Part shown: positions 1-4,975 of the stretch, piece after piece
How the letters are laid out: each line of letters opens with the position of its first letter
Position numbering within the stretch: position 1 is the first letter of the stretch
Source of the DNA: Bacteroidales bacterium
GTDB taxonomy: Bacteria > Bacteroidota > Bacteroidia > Bacteroidales > JAOZVK01
Assembly (NCBI GenBank): GCA_029938185.1
Contig: JAOZVK010000333.1
Span: 1 to 6,483, forward strand
Direction: 5' to 3'
DNA: 6,483 nt
Made by a program: the position numbers and the translations under genes
Notes under the pieces: model-generated
Database searches by the model: none
The model's input: the letters and a program-made list of their open reading frames with translations, nothing else
What the model was told of the DNA's origin: nothing

Positions 1-56
1 GAATTAGGAAACCTTTTTTTTGAAAATGAAAGTAAAAAAACATAAACTCTCAATAA

Positions 57-208
57 TTCTACTTTACGAACTTATAACTGTTTGATAATTAAACTATTAA
101 ACAGGGCAAAAAATTTGAGAAATAAAAATTCAAAATACTAAGCATTTTTTTGAACTAAAGAATGCTAAACATCTTATATTTAGTATCTTTTAAGTTCGTA
201 AAGTAGAA
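57..208 (+). repeat. Dispersed repeat A, left copy, with 18-bp inverted ends
   Basis: The segment begins with TTCTACTTTACGAACTTA (57-74) and ends with its exact reverse complement (191-208), so it has perfect 18-bp terminal inverted repeats. Its right part (102-208) recurs in inverted orientation at 4097-4202 with about five mismatches and one gap over roughly 106 bp, by hand alignment. No coding frame is apparent inside. No target-site duplication is visible next to 57 or 208. It looks like a non-coding MITE-like or REP-like intergenic repeat. Inverted ends and a second copy are seen directly; mobility is inferred. Confidence 0.7.
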
Positions 209-242
209 ATAGTTACTTTAATTCTACTGCACAAATTTACTG

Positions 243-282
243 TCAATTTATTTTCAACAAATATTTGTTGTTTTAAAATTGA
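243..282. repeat. Palindrome with 16-bp perfect core
   Basis: CAACAAATATTTGTTG at 255-270 is a perfect 16-bp palindrome. The symmetry continues imperfectly outwards, with TCAATTT (243-249) facing AAATTGA (276-282). It lies in a gene-free stretch, over 500 bp beyond the 3' end of the protease gene. It could be a protein-binding dyad, a hairpin in a transcript or chance in AT-rich DNA; nothing decides between these. Confidence 0.4.
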
Positions 283-373
283 TTTAATGGCAAGTTTCAT
301 TTTTTAATGTTTTTTAGCTAACAGTTTAAAAAATAGATGAAAAATTTATAACCATACAAAAGTTAAATACCTT

Positions 374-592
374 TAGGCATGATATATAGGTAGCCCACGA
401 TGGTAATAGGGGTAAATATAAATAATATGCTCTGAAATGCCACAGACATGGGCTATTTGCTTAATTCTATGTTGTTTAATAGGTCATGCCTATCTTTGTG
501 CCATTTGACGACCTTAGTTGTCAAATGGCATTATCAACAGCTTAACACAAATGTTTTATAGTTAGCGATATCAGCTACCAGTTTTAAGTTAA
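374..592. other. Gene-free region with nested inverted repeats
   Basis: There is no plausible gene here. TAGGCATGA (374-382) pairs with TCATGCCTA (484-492). Nested inside, TAGCCCA (391-397) pairs with TGGGCTA (449-455). Next comes a strong hairpin, TGCCATTTGAC (499-509) with GTCAAATGGCA (520-530), an 11-bp perfect stem with a 10-nt loop and no T-run after it. CAGCTACC (572-579) also pairs with GGTAGCTG (806-813), and GCGATATC sits beside each of those arms. The stretch is somewhat richer in GC than the surrounding intergenic DNA, about 35% by rough count. It may be a structured RNA or the remnant of a mobile element; no known RNA family is recognised. Confidence 0.45.
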
Positions 593-694
593 GGTCTTCG
601 ACCTATTTAATGTGGCTTACGCATTTTTATAAATTGCTATTATGTAGCCAATTGTACAAAAACAAATGCCGAAGAACTTTTGTTAGGGTACTTA
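593..694 (+). repeat. Dispersed repeat B, left copy
   Basis: This 102-bp stretch aligns without gaps to the reverse complement of 3940-4041, with about 15 mismatches (around 85% identity by hand count). Its best conserved core contains GCTTACGCATTTTTATAAATT and TTGTACAAAAACAAATGCC. It begins with a small hairpin, AGGTC-TTC-GACCT. The 71-codon minus-strand frame at 627-842 that crosses it is not credible as a gene. Like repeat A it is non-coding and present twice in opposite orientation, but it is more diverged. Confidence 0.7.
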
Positions 695-708
695 GACGCT
701 TTTTAACC

Positions 709-738
709 GCAAAGTTCTGCAAAGTTTGACGCAAAGTT
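709..738 (+). repeat. Three GCAAAGTT direct repeats
   Basis: GCAAAGTT occurs at 709-716, 719-726 and 731-738, spaced 10 and 12 bp apart. The composite, with CGCAAAG, TGCAAAG and GACGCAAAG, closely resembles the CGCAAA-rich left arm inside the MITE-like element at 2945-2985. This suggests a partial relative of that repeat beside the 3' end of the protease gene. The match is short and seen by eye only. Confidence 0.45.
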
Positions 739-867
739 TTGCTAATCTTTACTTTAATTCTATGTTTAAAACTATTTGAAAAACAAGACTGTCCAACTTC
801 TGACGGGTAGCTGCGATATCCAACCTTATAAGGGTAGACCAACCTCTTTACTCCCTATTTTATAAAC

Positions 868-2484
868 CTAAATTTTACTATCATCAAAAATTTCAATAGA
901 TTTATTCAAAACATTATCAAGCTCTCTTACAATTGGATAATACCCTTCATTATCAAAATAGTTTCTAACAATATAAGCATTTAATTGTACATTAATAACA
1001 TTTTTTGAAATATTAATATCCTTTTCATTTTTGCTAACATTTTTCGATTGTGCATATTTAATAAATTTACTTAAAAGGTTTTGAGTATTTAAATATTTTA
1101 TTAAATCTTTAAAATTATCATATTTTTTTAATGTTCTTCTATTCAAATCAGAATATTTAATAGCAAAACTATATATCAAACCCTTTCTTCTTATTTCTAT
1201 AAGATATTTTGTAACATTAGAAGTATCAACAGGAACAAAAGTATCTGGCATAATTCCACCACCTCCATAAACAGTTTTTCCGCCTTTTGTTATAAATTTA
1301 AGAGAATCAACAAAATAGGAACTATCAACAGCTTTATACTCACCATTTCTGTATCTTATAGCTAAATCATTATGATAATTTGATGTGCCTTTTTCATAAG
1401 GCTTCTGAATACTTCTTCCAGTTGGAGTATAATATCTTGCGATGGTAAGTCGCAACGACGAATTATCTTTAAAATAAATAGGTTCTTGTACCAATCCTTT
1501 TCCAAATGATCTTCGACCAACTATAATACCTCTATCGTTGTCTTGTATTGCTCCTGCAAATATTTCACTTGCCGATGCTGAGTATGAATCAATTAAAACA
1601 ACTAACTCGTCTTTTTCGCACAAACCATTTTCAGTTGCTTTATACTCTCTTCTTGCTCTGTTTTTGCCTTGCGTATAAACAATTAATTTATCTTTTTCTA
1701 AAAACTCATCAACCAATTTTGTTGCTGCTCCCAAATAACCTCCAGTATTAGAACGTAAATCAATAATTATTTTGTTAAAGCCTTTTATTCTAAGTTTTCT
1801 CACAGCTTTTATAAACTCATCGTATGTAGTACTCGAAAATCTTGCTATTTTGATATATGCAACCTCTGGTTCAATAATATATGCAACATCAATACTATAG
1901 ATAGGAATTATCCCCCTTGTTATTGTAAAATCAAGTATTGATGATTCGCCTTCTCTTTTTATACCAACCTTTACTTTAGTTCCTTTTTTGCCTTTTAGTT
2001 TTTTAAAAACGTCATTGTTAGTAATTTTAGTTCCAGCAAATACAGAATCATTTACATTAATTATTCTATCACCAGGCAAAATCCCGACTTCTTCTGACGG
2101 TCCTCCTTGTATTGTTTTTACAATAATAACGGTATCATCTTGAATATTAAACTGTACACCAATCCCAACAAAATTACCAACCAAGGGTGCTCTTACTTCG
2201 TTTAAATCTCTTGCTGGTATATATATTGAGTGTGGGTCTAAGTTTTTAAGAACAACTGGTATAGATTTTTCAATTAAATCTTTCTTTTTTATCGAATCAA
2301 CATAATTGTTTTCAATAATATCTAAAATTACATCAAGTTTGTTTGATGTTGCAAAAACTTCATTATGTCCATTTTTATAATCTTTTTTGTGGTTTAGACT
2401 ACTCCCAATAAAAATTCCTAAAATTAAAACCAATGATAGAATTATTGGCGTATATATTGTGAATTTTTTATTTTTATATTCCAT
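868..2484 (-). CDS. S41 family C-terminal processing peptidase, PDZ-containing, membrane-anchored
   Basis: This 538-residue serine protease of the CtpA/Prc (S41) family cleaves proteins near their C-terminus, probably envelope proteins on the periplasmic side. Residues 8-30 form one hydrophobic segment after a short basic N-terminus, so it is a signal anchor. A PDZ domain spans about 100-190, with GIGVQF and the PGDRIINVN motif. The catalytic domain follows: DLRSNTGG (242-249), then SYSASASEIFAGA (300-312) with nucleophile Ser304, general base Lys329 in FGKG 25 residues later, and Gln333. The 25-residue Ser-Lys spacing matches Prc and algal CtpA. A lysine-rich, mostly helical tail from about 435 to the end is less conserved. 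The ATG at 2484 gives a good anchor sequence; no clear Shine-Dalgarno site is visible, as is usual in Bacteroidota. The frame ends with TAG. The gene lies downstream of the co-oriented deaminase gene, 962 bp away. The family is certain; the substrate is unknown. Confidence 0.95.
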   Translation of the reverse strand: MEYKNKKFTIYTPIILSLVLILGIFIGSSLNHKKDYKNGHNEVFATSNKLDVILDIIENNYVDSIKKKDLIEKSIPVVLKNLDPHSIYIPARDLNEVRAPLVGNFVGIGVQFNIQDDTVIIVKTIQGGPSEEVGILPGDRIINVNDSVFAGTKITNNDVFKKLKGKKGTKVKVGIKREGESSILDFTITRGIIPIYSIDVAYIIEPEVAYIKIARFSSTTYDEFIKAVRKLRIKGFNKIIIDLRSNTGGYLGAATKLVDEFLEKDKLIVYTQGKNRARREYKATENGLCEKDELVVLIDSYSASASEIFAGAIQDNDRGIIVGRRSFGKGLVQEPIYFKDNSSLRLTIARYYTPTGRSIQKPYEKGTSNYHNDLAIRYRNGEYKAVDSSYFVDSLKFITKGGKTVYGGGGIMPDTFVPVDTSNVTKYLIEIRRKGLIYSFAIKYSDLNRRTLKKYDNFKDLIKYLNTQNLLSKFIKYAQSKNVSKNEKDINISKNVINVQLNAYIVRNYFDNEGYYPIVRELDNVLNKSIEIFDDSKI

Positions 2485-2582
2485 TCGTAAAAAGTTTTAT
2501 TAGTAAAAATTATAATTAAATTGAATAATTGGTTATGGTTAATAGTCAATGTTAGGTTTTTAGGGCTATGAAAAACAAAATG

Positions 2583-2590
2583 CAAATATA
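2583..2590 (-). promoter_or_regulatory. Possible -7 box of the S41 peptidase gene
   Basis: The minus strand reads TATATTTG here, matching the Bacteroidota -7 consensus TAnnTTTG, about 92 bp before the peptidase ATG. No good -33 TTTG lies at the usual 19-21 bp distance, so support is weak. If real, it would let the protease be transcribed separately from the distant deaminase gene. Confidence 0.28.
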
Positions 2591-2636
2591 TTAAATTAAG
2601 GGAACTTAAATAATATAAATGTCTGTATTGGAAATG

Positions 2637-2664
2637 ACGAATTATAAATTACAAACTACGAATT
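2637..2664. repeat. Degenerate heptamer tandem repeat, site 1
   Basis: Four 7-bp units follow each other: ACGAATT, ATAAATT, ACAAACT, ACGAATT. The first and last are identical, 21 bp apart. Similar 7-bp-phased arrays occur at 3274-3308 and 4363-4383. It lies in the gap between the deaminase and protease genes. Short heptamer arrays of this kind are known in other bacteria (cyanobacterial STRRs); that this is the same kind of element is inference. Confidence 0.5.
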
Positions 2665-2742
2665 GGTTTACACCTAAATATAAGTATTTTACAAAAAACA
2701 AATCGGAAAGTTATTTTTTAACCATTCCATATTTTTCTAATA

Positions 2743-2869
2743 ATTATCGTGGCACGTTACAACATGCCACGATTACATAGCGTCACATTATCATAACGCC
2801 GTAAACGATAATCTCTAATTAAAAATGACCAATTGGTTTACGCCTTGAGTTTCAGTTGTTTACAAGGCG
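2743..2869. other. Cluster of hairpins in the deaminase-peptidase gap
   Basis: ATCGTGGCA (2746-2754) pairs with TGCCACGAT (2765-2773), a 9-bp stem with a 10-nt loop. ATTATCGT (2743-2750) can instead pair with ACGATAAT (2805-2812), giving a competing fold. CGCCTTG (2841-2847) pairs with CAAGGCG (2863-2869). The segment AATTGGTTTACGCCT (2831-2845) is a near-copy (14 of 15) of 2661-2675. No T-run follows the first stem in either direction, so it is not a standard terminator. It may be a repeat remnant or processing structure; no gene is visible here. Confidence 0.42.
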
Positions 2870-2909
2870 AGTTGTTAAAAAAACAAAATTTCACAACATA
2901 TATAGTATA

Positions 2910-3096
2910 ACAGGGTTTGTTCATAAAAATGGACTAACAAATTCCACGCAAAGAACGCAAAATGATTGACGCAAAATACGCAAAGTCTTAAATCATGCTT
3001 TGCGTTTTTGCGTGTTTTTTCCTTTTGCGGCTTTTGCGTGAAGCTTATGTTGCATTGATTATTAGGATATTATATTTTTTTATGAACAAACCCTGT
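2910..3096. mobile_element. MITE-like element with 20-bp inverted ends and 8-bp target duplication
   Basis: ACAGGGTTTGTTCATAAAAA (2910-2929) is exactly inverted at 3077-3096. Directly outside both ends is the 8-bp direct repeat ATAGTATA (2902-2909 and 3097-3104), the expected target-site duplication. The 187-bp interior has no coding frame of note. It is itself a long imperfect palindrome: four ACGCAAA-type units on the left arm (2945-2985) face four TTTGCGT-type units on the right arm (2998-3040) across a 12-nt loop. This is the classic layout of a non-autonomous miniature inverted-repeat element moved in trans by a transposase that is not in the window. The transposase family cannot be assigned from the ends with confidence. 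Confidence 0.85.
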
Positions 3097-3273
3097 ATAG
3101 TATAAAATAATTCAGACGAAAGCATAATTATACTAAATTTGTTTAAGAATTTTACTTTTATAAAAATGTTATAAGCTACTAATGAAACAAGTCATAAGTT
3201 TCTTTAAGTAGGTCAATATATAAAAACAACACTTTTGTTTTTTTTATTATGCTGTTTATCAAGCGTAAGAAAA

Positions 3274-3308
3274 ATTGTTAATTATCCATTGTTCATTGTT
3301 AATTACTT
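3274..3308. repeat. Degenerate heptamer tandem repeat, site 2
   Basis: Five 7-bp units run in phase: ATTGTTA, ATTATCC, ATTGTTC, ATTGTTA, ATTACTT. The 10-mer TTGTTAATTA appears twice, 21 bp apart. The phase and AATT-rich content match the arrays at 2637-2664 and 4363-4383. It lies downstream of the deaminase gene. Confidence 0.55.
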
Positions 3309-3319
3309 AGTATTATTTA

Positions 3320-3368
3320 GACAGGATTTGCATGTTTACAATATCCTGTTAATCATGTAAATCCTGTC
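3320..3368. repeat. ACAGGATT-type palindromic repeat
   Basis: GACAGGATTTGCATG (3320-3334) faces CATGTAAATCCTGTC (3354-3368). Fourteen of 15 positions pair, and the odd one can form G-U in RNA; the loop is 19 nt. ATCCTGT also occurs in the loop (3343-3349), giving the alternating pattern of ATCCTGT and CATG typical of a repeat seen between genes in many environmental bacteria (from memory, not searched). It sits about 80 bp beyond the deaminase stop codon. No T-run follows on the minus strand, so a role as terminator is doubtful. Confidence 0.6.
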
Positions 3369-3446
3369 AAATTATTGCATTTATAAATATGTCTTAATAC
3401 ACTAATCTGAACATTGTACAATTATATCATAGCTATAATAAATATT

Positions 3447-3869
3447 TTAAAGACTATAATTTAAATGAATAATCTCAATATTTGCTCTTTCTAATAATTT
3501 CAGACCATCATCAAGACGATATTTTTCGTTAAAAACAATTCTTCTAATTCCTGATTGTATTATAAGTTTTGCACATTCCAAACACGGAGATGATGTTATA
3601 TATAGTGTTGCTCCATCGCTACTATTTCCTGATTTTGCTACTTTAGTAATTGCATTTGCTTCGGCATGTAATACATATGGTTTTGTATTATTGTTCTCAT
3701 CTTCACAAATATTTTCAAATCCTGAAGGTGTACCATTGTAGCCATCAGATATTATCATCTTGTTTTTTACAATTATTGCTCCAACTTTTTTTCTTTCGCA
3801 ATATGAGTTTTCTGCCCATATTTTTGCCATCTTCAAATATCTAATGTCTAAGTTTTTTTGTTTATTCAT
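3447..3869 (-). CDS. dCMP deaminase (zinc-dependent, ComEB-like)
   Basis: This enzyme hydrolytically deaminates dCMP to dUMP in the cytosol, feeding thymidylate synthase. With the ATG start it has 140 residues, a normal length for bacterial dCMP deaminases. GYNGTPSGFEN (43-53) is the substrate-side motif of the family. HAE (68-70) gives the zinc-binding His and catalytic Glu, and PCLEC (95-99) gives the two zinc-binding Cys (96 and 99). The frame also allows a TTG start at 3890 that adds seven residues. I reject it because that TTG lies inside the predicted -7 promoter box and the family normally begins near MNKQKN. The gene is co-oriented with the S41 peptidase gene downstream; the two are often neighbours in Bacteroidota, as I recall. 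The gap of 962 bp is unusually long. The paralogous riboflavin, cytidine and tRNA-adenosine deaminases share the zinc motifs but not the GYNGTP block. Confidence 0.94.
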   Translation of the reverse strand: MNKQKNLDIRYLKMAKIWAENSYCERKKVGAIIVKNKMIISDGYNGTPSGFENICEDENNNTKPYVLHAEANAITKVAKSGNSSDGATLYITSSPCLECAKLIIQSGIRRIVFNEKYRLDDGLKLLERANIEIIHLNYSL

Positions 3870-3887
3870 TGAGTTAAATTTAATTGA

Positions 3888-3919
3888 CAAAGTTACTTAT
3901 AAAACAAAAAAACCGCAAA
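3888..3919 (-). promoter_or_regulatory. Bacteroidota-type promoter of the dCMP deaminase gene
   Basis: On the minus strand, TTTG (3919-3916) is followed after 20 bp by TAACTTTG (3895-3888). This matches the Bacteroidota sigma-ABfr consensus of TTTG at -33 and TAnnTTTG at -7. Transcription would begin a few bases downstream, leaving a leader of only about 10-15 nt before the ATG at 3869. The -7 box contains the alternative TTG codon at 3890, which argues against that start. Confidence 0.6.
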
Positions 3920-3939
3920 CAATAGAATAATAAACCCTA

Positions 3940-4041
3940 TAAGTAGTCTTATAAAAGTTTTTTGGCATTTGTTTTTGTACAACTGGGTACATGATAGTAA
4001 TTTATAAAAATGCGTAAGCAACTATAAATAGGTCAAAAACC
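3940..4041 (-). repeat. Dispersed repeat B, right copy (inverted)
   Basis: This is the reverse-complement partner of 593-694: 102 bp, ungapped, about 85% identical by hand count. It begins about 20 bp upstream of the deaminase promoter. Repeat A's inverted copy follows 55 bp further on, so the order B'-A' mirrors the A-B order at the left end of the window. Confidence 0.7.
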
Positions 4042-4096
4042 ATATATACAACAGTAAGAGTTTTCTGTTTGTAATAAGAAAAATGAATTTATTTAA

Positions 4097-4202
4097 TTCT
4101 ACTTTATGAACTTAAAAGATACTAAAAATAAGATGTTTCGGATTCTTTAGTTAAAAAAATGCTTAGTATTTTGAATTTTTATTTCTCAAGTTTTTTGCCC
4201 TG
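4097..4202 (-). repeat. Dispersed repeat A, right copy (inverted, one end missing)
   Basis: This is the reverse complement of 102-208, with about 95% identity. It retains the terminal TTCTACTTTATGAACTTA (one change from the left copy's end) at 4097-4114. Beyond 4202 the similarity stops: the counterpart of left positions 57-101, including the second inverted end, is absent. It is therefore a truncated copy, or the left copy is a fusion. The higher identity than repeat B suggests a more recent duplication or conversion. Confidence 0.72.
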
Positions 4203-4238
4203 AGGGCATAAGCATTAACATGGGGCAACACCCTATGT
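4196..4238. repeat. Paired short hairpins (TGCCCTGAGGGCA and ACATGGGG/CCCTATGT)
   Basis: TGCCCT (4196-4201) and AGGGCA (4203-4208) form a perfect palindrome around one base, overlapping the edge of repeat A. Ten bases on, ACATGGGG (4218-4225) pairs with CCCTATGT (4231-4238) across a 5-nt loop, with one G-T position. GC-rich hairpin pairs in AT-rich intergenic DNA resemble REP-type elements. Further right, the looser dyad GAACTCAGAAAA / TTTTCTGTGAGTTC spans 4260-4336. No gene is present. Confidence 0.45.
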
Positions 4239-4362
4239 ATAAAAGCATTCATAAGCACTGAACTCAGAAAATTTGAAAAATTGAATTAACTTATGATTGT
4301 GTGTGAAAATTCAAAAATGATGTTTTCTGTGAGTTCTGAAAATACCTGCATGCAAATTTGCT

Positions 4363-4383
4363 AATTATAAATTGTTAATTGCC
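4363..4383. repeat. Degenerate heptamer tandem repeat, site 3
   Basis: Three 7-bp units, AATTATA, AATTGTT and AATTGCC, share phase and composition with the arrays at 2637-2664 and 3274-3308. At only three units it is the weakest of the set. Confidence 0.35.
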
Positions 4384-4975
4384 AAAACGGTATGTTATGT
4401 TTTTTAAACAAGCAAAAATCCAAAATAGTAGATTTTTTTAAGTACAAAGTCTAAAAAAGTTTTAGGTGGTAAAAAAAAAAGAAAAACAAACCTTATCATA
4501 CTACATTAGCTCTTTTTTTAATTTTATTTGATAGATAAAAAGTAATCTTAATGATATAAATACATTAAAACTTAATTATGTAACATATTTAATATCATAC
4601 AATAGTCTCATTAAATTGTCATGTAATTACATCAAATTTAACAATTAATTCATAAATATAATTAATACAAAAATGTTAACTATTTTTAGCTTTTATGAAA
4701 AAAATTGAGATAAACTATTCTATTAATACTTTTTTCACACAATACTTTGCAATTCAATATTTTAAAAAATATTGTACAATTAATCGTAATTTATTTCATA
4801 CAACAAAACAAAATACCAAGCTGTACGTAGTATATAATACTAATTTGGTACTCATTTTGTAACAAACTAATAGAAATTGAATAGAATTTGACTAATTTTT
4901 TATTAAAAAAATGATTCAATAAAAAATTACCATAATTAAGATTAAAAATACATTTTTATAATAATAAAAATCTTA
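4384..4975. other. AT-rich leader region upstream of the PorP/SprF gene
   Basis: No gene is visible in this roughly 590-bp, extremely AT-rich stretch. One dyad stands out: TACCAA (4814-4819) faces TTGGTA (4845-4850), and inside it TAGTAT (4828-4833) and ATACTA (4837-4842) form a perfect 6-3-6 palindrome. It could be an operator or a leader hairpin. Just after it, TTTG (4856-4859) and TAGAATTTG (4882-4890) resemble a Bacteroidota promoter, but the -7 box has one base too many, so no promoter is called. Confidence 0.4.

Noticed and set aside
627..842. 71-codon minus-strand ORF downstream of the S41 peptidase gene
   Set aside because: It overlaps repeat B and the GCAAAGTT repeats, shows no recognisable domain and has no promoter or start context. 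The repeat B copy at 3940-4041 does not preserve it as a gene.
1548..1751. 67-codon plus-strand ORF
   Set aside because: It lies wholly inside the S41 peptidase catalytic region on the opposite strand and is a shadow frame.
2637..3368. CRISPR array
   Set aside because: The repeats are short, degenerate and either back-to-back (heptamers) or palindromic pairs. There are no regularly spaced identical repeats with unique spacers.
3650..3844. 64-codon plus-strand ORF
   Set aside because: It lies wholly inside the dCMP deaminase gene on the opposite strand and is a shadow frame.
4621..4632. ATGTAATTACAT palindrome as an operator
   Set aside because: A 12-bp palindrome made almost only of A and T is likely by chance in this region, and it is over 340 bp from the nearest start codon.
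4856..4890. Promoter of the PorP/SprF gene (TTTG-N22-TAGAATTTG)
   Set aside because: The -7 box carries three bases instead of two between TA and TTTG, and the spacer is long. Such partial matches are expected by chance in DNA this AT-rich.
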